A stretch of 44,123 nucleotides of DNA from positions 27,501-71,623 of the forward strand of contig CAKZGE010000016.1 in the NCBI GenBank assembly GCA_936914845.1, read 5' to 3'. The stretch comes from an uncultured Chloracidobacterium sp. (lineage in GTDB: Bacteria; Acidobacteriota; Blastocatellia; Pyrinomonadales; Pyrinomonadaceae). Shown here in pieces: positions 1-7,569 of the stretch; positions within the stretch are counted from its first letter, which is position 1, and every line of letters starts with the position of its first letter. The notes below the pieces were generated by a model. The model did not search any database. It saw only the letters and a list, made by a program, of their open reading frames with translations, and was not told where the DNA came from. The position numbers and the translations under genes were made by a program.

Positions 1-1
1 T

Positions 2-1183
2 GCGGTACAAGGCAACTTTCAGATGTTGTTCAAGGACGCGTATGGTGCGATCAGTTTTCCGCGAAGCCCGGAGCGCATTACATACCGTGTGCTTTCGGAC
101 GAAGCATTGCCGCCGGTGGAGGTGTTGAGACGGGACAACGGAGCTTATCCGATCGGCGCGGCACCGTATCTACAATTGCCCGACAAATTAGATCCGCGAA
201 TAGAGGAATTGGCACAGAGGGTAGTCTCCGGTGGGCGGAGCCGTTATGACGCGGCAAGAGCGGTAGAAAGATATTTGCAGAACGATTTTGGCTATACGCT
301 GGAAATGAAAGCCGGCGGGGAGCAGCCATTGGCCGATTTTCTTTTCAATGTACGTGAAGGCCATTGCGAATATTTCGCGTCGGCAATGGCGGTCATGCTG
401 CGCACGCAGGGGATAGCCACACGAGTGGTGAACGGCTTTTCGAGGGGCGAATATAATGAGCCGGCCGATGTTTACATCGTCAAACAGCGAAACGCACACT
501 CATGGGTCGAAGTATATTTTCCGTCCGAGGACGCTTGGGTCGCGTTCGACCCGACACCTCCTGCCGGTCAGGATGGCGGCGTCGGCCAATCGACGGGCGT
601 CGCGGCAAGTCTTTCGAAATACATGGAAGCTCTGGAAATGTTCTGGATCCAATATTTTGTGGCTTTCGACAATCAGGAACAGCGGTCTCTGTTCACCTCG
701 GCACGCAAAGGGTTAAGCGACCTGCAGTCCAACGCCAAAGAGAACACGTTGGGATTTGCGGAAGCACTGCAAAAATGGTGGAGCGAACTGAGCGGGGAGA
801 TGGGCTCGGAAGCAAGCGATCGGGCAGTTTTGAGCGCCCTTGGAGCGATCGCGGGAATTCTTCTGTTGGGCGGGATAGCATTCGTTTTATACAAAGCGGC
901 AAAGAAAAAACAGGTTTTCGGCAAAGTGCTGCGGCGTTTGCGCAGAAAAAGAAGCGACTCTGTGATAGAGTTTTATGAACAGATGTCCGCAATACTTGCA
1001 GAAAAAGGGGTCATTAGGCCATCTGATCAAACACCTGTCGAATTTGCACATAAGGTCAAACATCCCTCAGTGGTCAGGATCACTGAACTTTATAATCGTG
1101 TGCGCTTCGGCGGTAAGAAATTGAGCAGCGTTGAAACGGGGCAGATAAACGAATGGTTGGAGGAATTAAACCTGAACGTATGA
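2..1183 (+). CDS. TgpA-like transglutaminase, C-terminal part (5' end cut by window)
   Basis: The reading frame is open to the left edge, so this is the 3' part of a longer gene; an internal ATG at 23 is probably not the start. Counting from that Met, a transglutaminase-like core lies at about 55-180. Its catalytic triad is visible: Cys115 in GHCEYFASA, His159 in NAHSWVEVYF and Asp176 in AFDPTPP. A membrane helix follows at about 268-292. The last 70 residues resemble the DUF4129 tail that closes TgpA/DUF3488 proteins. In that family the N-terminal part, missing here, is a bundle of membrane helices. These proteins are integral-membrane transglutaminase-like enzymes whose substrate is generally unknown. 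The stop TGA overlaps the ATG of the next gene (ATGA), so the two are probably translationally coupled. The family call is strong; the role is not known. Confidence 0.85.
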   Translation, partial: AVQGNFQMLFKDAYGAISFPRSPERITYRVLSDEALPPVEVLRRDNGAYPIGAAPYLQLPDKLDPRIEELAQRVVSGGRSRYDAARAVERYLQNDFGYTLEMKAGGEQPLADFLFNVREGHCEYFASAMAVMLRTQGIATRVVNGFSRGEYNEPADVYIVKQRNAHSWVEVYFPSEDAWVAFDPTPPAGQDGGVGQSTGVAASLSKYMEALEMFWIQYFVAFDNQEQRSLFTSARKGLSDLQSNAKENTLGFAEALQKWWSELSGEMGSEASDRAVLSALGAIAGILLLGGIAFVLYKAAKKKQVFGKVLRRLRRKRSDSVIEFYEQMSAILAEKGVIRPSDQTPVEFAHKVKHPSVVRITELYNRVRFGGKKLSSVETGQINEWLEELNLNV

Positions 1184-1998
1184 ACAAAGGGAAAAACAGG
1201 GCTTCATTGGCGGCGATCTTCGCCTTGCTGTTTGTCGTATTGGTCGGGTTTGGGTGTAAGATGCTCTCGCCGGGCACCAACCAGGGCGGAAATGCGACAT
1301 CTGAACCGGGCAGTTCGACCACATCGGAGGGCTCCGGTGAACCGGCTGAAATAGGCCTCTGTGCGAATGCGTGGTATCCGGTCGGTCCGAACATCGAACG
1401 CCGGTATCGCATCAAATATCCGAACAATATGTTTCCGGAAAAGGAATATTCGGAGCATTTCGGCGATTTTACAGCCGATGGGTTTATGGCGACAATGCTG
1501 TTTGATTCGCTTACCACAAAGATCAATTGGCGGTGCACAGCCGAAGGGTTGTTTGCGACACAATATAATAATTCGATCGATATGCGGAATCTGGGCACTG
1601 CCAACATAGATACACTAGAAGCGAGCGGTGTATCATTTCCGGCAGAAGACAGGTGGAAAACGGGCGAGAAATGGTCCGCTACCTATCGGGTCAAGCAGAC
1701 GATGAGGAGCGGCGACGGCAAAGTGGAAACAGAAAGCACCGGAACCGTCGTTCAAAGCGGCGAGATAGTAGCTCAGGAAACGGTGACGGTACCGGCGGGC
1801 ACATTTGATGCGTTCAAGGTGCGCATGGCCACGAATTTGGATATGTCGATCAATGTGAACGGCATGGGAGCCGTGCCGGCGAAAATGAATTTAGAAACCT
1901 TTGCATGGTTTGCCAAAGGAAAGGGAATGGTCAAGAGTTCGACCGACCTGCTCGGAAAGGGAGCGGTGGTTACGGAAATGATGACCTTTAAGGAGTAA
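1180..1998 (+). CDS. putative exported lipoprotein, DUF3108/TapB-like beta-rich protein
   Basis: The protein starts with a basic N-terminus and a hydrophobic stretch ending in VGFGC at about residue 26. That is a degenerate lipobox, so it is probably a lipoprotein or at least exported. A low-complexity Gly/Ser/Thr/Glu linker follows, then a 200-residue domain with strand-like alternation. The motif TVPAGTFDAFKVR is typical of DUF3108-like and TapB-like periplasmic proteins. I chose ATG 1180 because it overlaps the upstream stop and places the signal sequence at the N-terminus. An in-frame ATG at 1153 would add nine residues from inside the upstream gene. A GGAGGA lies at 1159-1164, a little far from the start. 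The stop overlaps the rimO start (TAATG). No enzymatic function can be assigned. Confidence 0.75.
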   Translation: MNKGKNRASLAAIFALLFVVLVGFGCKMLSPGTNQGGNATSEPGSSTTSEGSGEPAEIGLCANAWYPVGPNIERRYRIKYPNNMFPEKEYSEHFGDFTADGFMATMLFDSLTTKINWRCTAEGLFATQYNNSIDMRNLGTANIDTLEASGVSFPAEDRWKTGEKWSATYRVKQTMRSGDGKVETESTGTVVQSGEIVAQETVTVPAGTFDAFKVRMATNLDMSINVNGMGAVPAKMNLETFAWFAKGKGMVKSSTDLLGKGAVVTEMMTFKE

Positions 1999-3362
1999 TG
2001 AAAAAGGTAGGTTTTGTTAGTTTAGGCTGTCCGAAAAATCTGGTCGATTCGGAAGTGATGATGGGGCAGTTGGCGGAGGCCGGTTATCAGATAACGAATA
2101 ACGCGGATGAAGCGGACACGATCGTTGTAAATACTTGCGGATTCATCGAATCGGCAAAGCAGGAATCCGTAGAAGCTATCCTAGAGGCCACGCGGCTGAA
2201 AGCGGACGGAACGGCGAAAAGGGTCATTGCTGCCGGGTGCCTCGTCGAAAGATATCGGGACGAGCTTGTTGAGGAACTTCCGGAGGTCGATGCTTTTATC
2301 GGTACTTCGCAGATCGGACAGATCCTCCAGGCCGCGGACGACGCATTTGATGCCGAAGAATTGTTAAGGACAAAGGTGGGCGGCAAATCGTCCACATATC
2401 TCTACGATTTTGATACACCGCGGTTTCGGGCGACGGAATCGCACACGGCTTTTGTAAAGATCGCCGAAGGTTGTGATCGGCCATGTGCTTTCTGTTCGAT
2501 ACCCGGCATGCGCGGTTCTTTTCGTTCCCGTCGTTTTGGCTCGATCATCGAAGAGGTTCGCGAATTAGGTAAACAGGGTGTCAAAGAGGTTGTGCTGATC
2601 GCCCAAGATTCATCGCGTTATGGCGAGGACCTGGGAGAGGTTGATGCTTTGGCGGCTTTGATAAGAGCGTTGGGAGAGGTGGAAGAGATCGAATGGGTGC
2701 GGGTAATGTATGCATACCCAACGCATATTTCGGATGCCTTTCTTTCCGCGATCGCCGAAACACCGAAAGCCGTGAAATATCTCGATATGCCGCTTCAGCA
2801 TGCATCGCGAAACGTGCTGAAGCTGATGAAACGCGGCGGTAACCGCCAGTCGCTGGAAAAGCTGATCGCAAGAGTTCGCGAACGAGTTCCGGGCATAACG
2901 ATCCGGACGACGTTCATCACCGGTTTTCCGGGCGAAACGGACGAGGATTTCAATGAGCTGGTCGATTTTGTGAAAAATTGCCGGTTTGATAATGTCGGTG
3001 TCTTTACATATTCAGACGAAGAGGACACGGCGGCATATGAGCTTGGCGAAAAGGTGGATGCCAAGACCGCAAAAAAGCGACGGTCTGCTTTGATGAAAGA
3101 ACAGGCGAAGATAAGCAAGCGTCTGAATAAAGGGAAGGTAGGAAAAACATTCAAGGTTCTGTTCGAAGGACTTTCGCAGGAATCGGATCTTTTATTTCAA
3201 GGCCGGCTGGAAGGGCAGACGCAGGAGATAGACGGATATATCCTGATCAATGATATGCCCGAAGGATTTGATCCGAAGGTCGGAGAGATCTACGACGTGA
3301 AGATCACTGAGGCCCACGACTATGACCTTATCGGGGCGATAGTCGAGCAAAGACCAACGTAA
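1998..3362 (+). CDS. rimO: ribosomal protein S12 methylthiotransferase RimO
   Basis: RimO is a radical-SAM enzyme that methylthiolates a conserved aspartate of ribosomal protein S12. It uses two 4Fe-4S clusters. The N-terminal MTTase domain starts with VGFVSLGCPKN and holds conserved cysteines in SLGC, VNTCG and AAGC. The radical-SAM motif CDRPCAFCSIP gives CxxxCxxC, and its continuation GMRGSFRSR is a RimO signature that separates it from MiaB. The C-terminal TRAM domain covers roughly the last 65 residues. At 454 residues it has the normal family length. The start overlaps the stop of the lipoprotein gene, with AAGGAG just upstream at 1990-1995. The last 35 bases overlap the convergent DUF1304 gene. 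Confidence 0.97.
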   Translation: MKKVGFVSLGCPKNLVDSEVMMGQLAEAGYQITNNADEADTIVVNTCGFIESAKQESVEAILEATRLKADGTAKRVIAAGCLVERYRDELVEELPEVDAFIGTSQIGQILQAADDAFDAEELLRTKVGGKSSTYLYDFDTPRFRATESHTAFVKIAEGCDRPCAFCSIPGMRGSFRSRRFGSIIEEVRELGKQGVKEVVLIAQDSSRYGEDLGEVDALAALIRALGEVEEIEWVRVMYAYPTHISDAFLSAIAETPKAVKYLDMPLQHASRNVLKLMKRGGNRQSLEKLIARVRERVPGITIRTTFITGFPGETDEDFNELVDFVKNCRFDNVGVFTYSDEEDTAAYELGEKVDAKTAKKRRSALMKEQAKISKRLNKGKVGKTFKVLFEGLSQESDLLFQGRLEGQTQEIDGYILINDMPEGFDPKVGEIYDVKITEAHDYDLIGAIVEQRPT

Positions 3363-3696
3363 CTAAAAGAGCCGCCGCTGCCGGTAAAGCCTGAGTGAAA
3401 ACTATTGAGGGTTTGGCCGTCATTGCACCGAAGACCCCCGCTACGACAACGCATGCCAGAAAGAAGATTTTCACGTCGGTGCGGGCGGTAAATAGCCCCC
3501 AGAACAGCCCCGCTGAGAGAAAGCCGTTATAGAGCCCTTGGTTGGCGGCTAGAGTTGCTGATGCGGCCGCTGTTTCCGGCGTCAGATCAAAAATTCGAAT
3601 GCCGACGGGATGGTCCCAAAAAAACATTTCGAGGATCAAGATGCCGATGTGTTCGACGGCAACGAAGGCGATCAGAATATCCGAAAGGAGTTTCAT
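3328..3696 (-). CDS. DUF1304 family membrane protein
   Basis: This 122-residue protein has four predicted membrane helices and the family pattern AVEHIGILILEMFFW near the N-terminus, then NQGLYNGFLSAGL. This matches DUF1304, a family of small inner-membrane proteins of unknown function. The start ATG is preceded on the minus strand by an AAGGTG ribosome site. The gene is last in a minus-strand run of four genes, five bases after the preceding stop. Its 3' end overlaps rimO by 35 bases tail to tail. No pathway can be assigned from context. Confidence 0.85.
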   Translation of the reverse strand: MKLLSDILIAFVAVEHIGILILEMFFWDHPVGIRIFDLTPETAAASATLAANQGLYNGFLSAGLFWGLFTARTDVKIFFLACVVVAGVFGAMTAKPSIVFTQALPAAAALLVTLVFARLSPR

Positions 3697-3700
3697 TTGG

Positions 3701-4633
3701 TCACCTTCGGGCGGGAATGTCTAAGGGGTTGAACATAACGGCCTTTCCGCTCTCGGGCGTTCCATCCTGCCGGGTTCCGTTATACCCGTTAAGAAACTGG
3801 TTTTTCAAGGAACAGCCGGCGGTGTAGGGCCGGTTCGTGCCGTCCGTATCATCATTGTTGCACCCCGCACCCTGTCCGTTGCCAAGACTGACCAACCAAT
3901 GCCCGTTCCATCGCTGCGGATTATCAACGTAAAGATGTACGACATAACCGCGTGGGATGTTGGGAAGTTCGTCTGTATCCATAAATCGGGCGGTGCCGTC
4001 CCAGATGGTCTGCCCGAGCCCGAACGCGGCTTCAAGTGTTACTTGGTCATTGGCGTTGATATTTTTCAAGAACCAGCGGTAAGAAACCAGGCCGCTTTGA
4101 AAAAGCCATGTCATGACAGCTCCGTAACAACTGGTGAGCCCCGGAAACGGCATCGTATTTCGGGTAAATGTTAGCGAAGGGAATCCGCCGGCATGCGGAG
4201 CACCGCCCGCAGCGGCAACAGCGGCCGCTCCGATATCAGCAGTTGTAGGACAAAAGGAAAGGATCGCTTCTTCGATCTGCTGCGTAGGCTGGTTCTGCCA
4301 ATGGTTAACGCTTTGAGCTTTCCAATTGCCCATGTTCGCAAGATAGTTGTGCGGGACGACCACTCCGCCCATCATTATGTTCTGGGCCCACAGGTCGGAA
4401 AAATAGACGCGCTGACACAGAAGCAATGCCCGCAATGCCTGGCGCTTGATCGTATTTTGGGCGTATTGCGGTTGATTCGGGTTATCGGTTCGAGCACCGA
4501 GCGAAAGATCGTTGCCGATGCCATTCAAGTTTCCCATTGCGGCGACGGTCCTGACATGGGTTGCAAGCTCTGCCTTTCCCATTCCGAAAATATAATTGAC
4601 GGCATCATTCACTCTATCCGTGCCGGATTTCAT
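3701..4633 (-). CDS. uncharacterised protein with possible NlpC/P60-like Cys/His pair
   Basis: I do not recognise this 310-residue protein by sequence. There is no signal peptide or membrane helix. Two segments recall the NlpC/P60 (papain-fold) layout. One is a Cys at a helix start, C169 in TSCYGAVMTWLF. The other is a turn IPRGYVVHLY, then His245 in NGHWLVSLGNG, which looks like the pGD...HVGIYLGNG region of that family. The family's usual GD is GY here, and the third catalytic residue is not obvious. The middle is rich in Asn, Gln, Gly and Ala (GAAAVAAAGGAPHAGG). The start is ATG 4633 because GGGAGGA lies at 4641-4647 with a seven-base spacing. A TTG at 4651 would place that ribosome site inside the gene. 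It sits in an operon with a serine hydrolase and a DUF3224 protein. The enzymatic idea is an inference from two short motifs. Confidence 0.7.
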   Translation of the reverse strand: MKSGTDRVNDAVNYIFGMGKAELATHVRTVAAMGNLNGIGNDLSLGARTDNPNQPQYAQNTIKRQALRALLLCQRVYFSDLWAQNIMMGGVVVPHNYLANMGNWKAQSVNHWQNQPTQQIEEAILSFCPTTADIGAAAVAAAGGAPHAGGFPSLTFTRNTMPFPGLTSCYGAVMTWLFQSGLVSYRWFLKNINANDQVTLEAAFGLGQTIWDGTARFMDTDELPNIPRGYVVHLYVDNPQRWNGHWLVSLGNGQGAGCNNDDTDGTNRPYTAGCSLKNQFLNGYNGTRQDGTPESGKAVMFNPLDIPARR

Positions 4634-4665
4634 TTGAACGTCCTCCCTCAAAGATCGATGTGTTT

Positions 4666-5157
4666 TTAAGGCAGTTGATAATCGAGTTCGTAGAAATGCT
4701 TTCCGTCCTTGATCTCGATCTTGCAGCTACCGGAAATGCCTTTTAATTCTTCGGTGCCGGAACCGGGCACGATCTCGATGCGCATTTCGTAGCCATTTTT
4801 GTCCATAGTGCCGATATGCTGCAGGGAAAAGCTGCCTTTTTTGCCGTTCAGAGTGCCGGAGACTACCTCCATGGCAACATAGCCGCCCGTTCCAGGTTCT
4901 TCCTCAAATTGGCTGCCTAGCATCTGGCCGGCACTGGTGCCGATCAGATCGCCGGCAAATGTCTTGGCGATCGATAAGCGGCCGATGCGTTCATGGCCGA
5001 TGCCCGCCTCATCTTTTTGCGGCACTACCTTTACGACAAACGTGCCTTTTGCGACTTTGGACACAGATTTCTTCTCCTTGGCGGCCGCTGTTTGACCGAA
5101 AATGGCCGCCGTCGAACACAAGATCAAAAATGTAAAAAGGATCGATCTGGAACTCAT
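4666..5157 (-). CDS. secreted DUF3224 family protein
   Basis: An N-terminal signal peptide (about residues 1-24, ending near FGQTAAA) precedes one DUF3224 domain. The domain has the family's hallmarks in order: KGTFVVKVVPQ, RLSIAKTFAGDLIGTSAGQML, GGYVAMEVVSGTLNGKKGSF, LQHIGTM, and IVPGSGTEELKGISG, ending with HFYELDYQLP. The family forms a small beta-barrel of unknown function. Most members are cytoplasmic, so the clear signal peptide is a small peculiarity. It starts four bases after the serine hydrolase stop and is followed by the putative Cys/His protein, so co-transcription is very likely. Confidence 0.88.
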   Translation of the reverse strand: MSSRSILFTFLILCSTAAIFGQTAAAKEKKSVSKVAKGTFVVKVVPQKDEAGIGHERIGRLSIAKTFAGDLIGTSAGQMLGSQFEEEPGTGGYVAMEVVSGTLNGKKGSFSLQHIGTMDKNGYEMRIEIVPGSGTEELKGISGSCKIEIKDGKHFYELDYQLP

Positions 5158-5161
5158 TATT

Positions 5162-6445
5162 CTACTCCATTGCTTGGTATATTATTGAGCGCATCTTACC
5201 GAAATCATCAACGGTGCCGGCCGGGAGCGTTTGTGTGAGATAGACAACGACCAGCTGTTCCTTTGGGTCGGCCCAATAGCTGGAATGGTAGGCTCCGCCC
5301 CAACCATATTCGCCGACGCTGCCGATCTCGCCGCGTGCCCCGAGATCTTTGACGATCGAAAAACCGAGTCCGAACCCCTGTCCGGGTCGAAAGGCAACCG
5401 TGCCGAGATGATCGGCTGTCATCAATTCGATAGATTTTCGTCCAAGAATGCGGTTGCCGTCAAGTTCGCCGCCGTTGAGGGTCATTTGAAGAAAGCGGGT
5501 ATAATCGCCGGCGGTCGAAAGAAGTCCGGCGCCGCCGGAAAAACTCTTGCGCGGCCCTTTCATGTATGATCCCTGGCTAAGGGAACCTCCCGATTCCGGA
5601 GCGCGGTCGAGACCGCTGCCATCCGGCCGCGCGGAATAGACGGCTGTCAGCCGTGCGGATTTTTCAATCGGAAGATAAAAATGGGTGTCCTTCATTGCCA
5701 GCGGATCAAGGATCTTTATCTGCAAAAAGCGGTCGAGCGGCATGCCCGATGCCTTTTCTACAATGACACCTAGAATATCTGTCGAATATCCATAGACATA
5801 TTTTTCTCCGGGTTGAGCGTCTGCCGGCAACGATGCCATGCGGGCGACAGTAGCGGCGATGGGTTCATCGCGATCCGCAAAATACCAGCCCGTTATGCCG
5901 GCGGCTTCCCATTTATCTTTTGCAACGCCGGTGCCGTAACCGTAACCGGATGTGTGCGTCAAAAGATCGCGGATCGTGATCGGCCGCTTTGCTTTAACGA
6001 TGTCATATCCGCCATCCGTCTTTGGTACGGCGACGGTCGTGTTCATAAATTCGGGAATATACTTGCCCGCCGGATCGCTGATCAAAAGCTTGCCTTCTTC
6101 TTGCAGGATAAGTATCGCAGCACTCACTACAGCCTTTGTCTGCGAGGCGATGCGGAAGATCGCATTGGAGGGCATGGCCTCGTTTGCTTCGATATCGCGT
6201 TTTCCGAAAGCATGGGTGTAAACCGGCTTTCCGTTTTGCGACACCATTACAACTCCGCCCGGAAGCTTTTTGGCTGCTGCATAATCATCAAGCAATTTAC
6301 CGAGCCGCGAAATGCGTTCCGCAGAGATCGCAGGCGTTCGCGGGGTCGGCTGCAATTGAGCTTGAACGCCCCCAAAGAAAAAGAACGCCAATGAAAGAGC
6401 CAGAAATGACCGTAGAACTATCGAAGCTTTAAGATCTGTCTTCAT
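5162..6445 (-). CDS. serine hydrolase, class C beta-lactamase / esterase-like
   Basis: A signal peptide (1-29, ending VQAQ) is followed by a beta-lactamase/transpeptidase-like domain (Pfam Beta-lactamase). The nucleophile motif is S101-Q-T-K104. The second motif reads Y220-S-T, where true AmpC enzymes and D,D-peptidases usually have YSN. LLTHTSG at 161-167 is typical of this family. A KTG-like third motif is replaced by the region near GGAYHSSYWADP. This pattern is more common in family VIII esterases and uncharacterised peptidase homologues than in proven beta-lactamases, so I do not call it an antibiotic-resistance gene. It is the first gene of the four-gene minus-strand operon and acts in the periplasm or outside the cell. 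Confidence 0.9.
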   Translation of the reverse strand: MKTDLKASIVLRSFLALSLAFFFFGGVQAQLQPTPRTPAISAERISRLGKLLDDYAAAKKLPGGVVMVSQNGKPVYTHAFGKRDIEANEAMPSNAIFRIASQTKAVVSAAILILQEEGKLLISDPAGKYIPEFMNTTVAVPKTDGGYDIVKAKRPITIRDLLTHTSGYGYGTGVAKDKWEAAGITGWYFADRDEPIAATVARMASLPADAQPGEKYVYGYSTDILGVIVEKASGMPLDRFLQIKILDPLAMKDTHFYLPIEKSARLTAVYSARPDGSGLDRAPESGGSLSQGSYMKGPRKSFSGGAGLLSTAGDYTRFLQMTLNGGELDGNRILGRKSIELMTADHLGTVAFRPGQGFGLGFSIVKDLGARGEIGSVGEYGWGGAYHSSYWADPKEQLVVVYLTQTLPAGTVDDFGKMRSIIYQAME

Positions 6446-6550
6446 ATTGAGGTTTTAACCTTATGGGCGTCAGCCCATTCTACAAGAAAAAATTGAAATG
6501 CGAAGAGAATTCTGCAAAAATTTATTATACAGCTAGAGATCGAACAATTT
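6446..6550. promoter_or_regulatory. divergent intergenic region with small hairpins and -10-like box
   Basis: These 105 bases separate the serine hydrolase operon (-) from the zinc-ribbon gene (+). On the minus strand a perfect TATAAT lies at 6524-6529, without a good -35 at the usual distance. A perfect hairpin, ATGGGC-GTCA-GCCCAT at 6463-6478, lies in the predicted 5' leader of the serine hydrolase operon. A smaller AGGTT/AACCT pair (6450-6461) lies between it and the start. Promoter function is inferred. Confidence 0.35.
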
Positions 6551-7357
6551 ATGAATATCATACAATGTCCAAACTGCCGAACTGAGAATGCCGTTGGCTT
6601 GGCATATTGCACCAATTGCGGCTCGCCGCTGTATCCGTCCGGCTCGATGGCTTCGCCGACCGTGCCGCAAATGACGGCCGAGCAAATGCAGCCGAAACCT
6701 TCTTCGAACCGAACGCTCATTGTTTTGGCGATCTTGGGCGGTGCGGCGGTGCTCGGTATAGCAGTAATATTTGCTGCTCTTTTGATCTATATGGGCCTTC
6801 GGCGGCCGGACGACGCCAACCGGCAGATAGCCGCAAATACAGCGAACCAGACGGCGACGGGGAACACGAAAACGCGACCGACACCCGGAGCAAAGACGCC
6901 GGCCGCGAACTCAACGCCGGAATATGACGACACCGATCTGGAAGCGAATCCATTTACGATCCCACCGGCAGTTGGGCAATACGAACAAACGAGCACCGTT
7001 GTGGGAAGTGCGGCACAGGACTTTCTAGGAGCGGCAGAGGTGACCAAGGCGGTCTTTTCGAAAAAAGGGAAAGACGTGGATTTTGTGCTTGCGAAATTCA
7101 ATTCGCGTGCAGACGCCCAATCAAACTATACGGATTTTTTGAACAGCTTCAAAAAAGGCGGAGCTAAAGTGCTCGGAACGCAGAAGATCAAGAATAAAGC
7201 CGGTGTCAACAACGGCGAGCTGTCTGTTTTTACATTCGATAAAAAATGGAATGCATTGGCCGCCAGCGACAAAATGGGCATCAGGATCATCGCCCCGGAT
7301 AGATATACCCTGTTGGAATTTGTGAGAGAATTTGACAAGATCTACGGCAAGAAATAG
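6551..7357 (+). CDS. zinc-ribbon single-pass membrane protein
   Basis: The N-terminus is a short zinc ribbon, with C6 and C9 in QCPNC and C20 and C23 in YCTNCG. A proline/serine/methionine linker follows, then one membrane helix at about 56-78. Next comes a Thr/Ala/Pro-rich spacer and a C-terminal domain of about 130 residues that would be outside the cytoplasm. That domain (QDFLGAAEVTKAVFS, VLAKFNSRADAQSNYTDFL) is not one I can name. Proteins with this zinc-ribbon, helix and exported-domain layout are common in Acidobacteriota and are usually annotated as zinc-ribbon domain-containing. It appears to be a single-gene unit, with 212 bases before the next gene. Confidence 0.82.
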   Translation: MNIIQCPNCRTENAVGLAYCTNCGSPLYPSGSMASPTVPQMTAEQMQPKPSSNRTLIVLAILGGAAVLGIAVIFAALLIYMGLRRPDDANRQIAANTANQTATGNTKTRPTPGAKTPAANSTPEYDDTDLEANPFTIPPAVGQYEQTSTVVGSAAQDFLGAAEVTKAVFSKKGKDVDFVLAKFNSRADAQSNYTDFLNSFKKGGAKVLGTQKIKNKAGVNNGELSVFTFDKKWNALAASDKMGIRIIAPDRYTLLEFVREFDKIYGKK

Positions 7358-7569
7358 TTCGAAGCCGCTTTACATCCGGGTATGGTTTAGTTTTCAAAAA
7401 GATAGTTTGACGCCTGCCGTCTCAAACACCTTTTGAAACCTTTTCCGCAATAACGCAGTAAAAGCTATACACCTCGGCTTTTTTACAGCGATCAAAATAC
7501 AGTTTTTTACGCAATTCGGCGTATGCCGAAATTACCGGGCGACCGACGTTTTTGTTCATCAGAAAAAAT

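Noticed and set aside
1153..1179. Earlier ATG start for the lipoprotein gene
   Set aside because: It would put nine charged residues before the signal sequence. ATG 1180 overlaps the upstream stop and keeps a normal signal peptide.
4634..4651. TTG start adding six residues to the Cys/His protein
   Set aside because: The extra codons are the ribosome binding site GGGAGGA itself, at the right spacing for ATG 4633.
5162..6445. Antibiotic-resistance beta-lactamase
   Set aside because: The second and third active-site motifs do not fit AmpC, and the large family is mostly esterases and peptidases.
7358..7569. tRNA or riboswitch in the 212-base gap before the M28 gene
   Set aside because: No cloverleaf or known aptamer pattern is visible. 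Only a small TTCGGC-GTAT-GCCGAA hairpin at 7515-7530 is present, which is too short to interpret.
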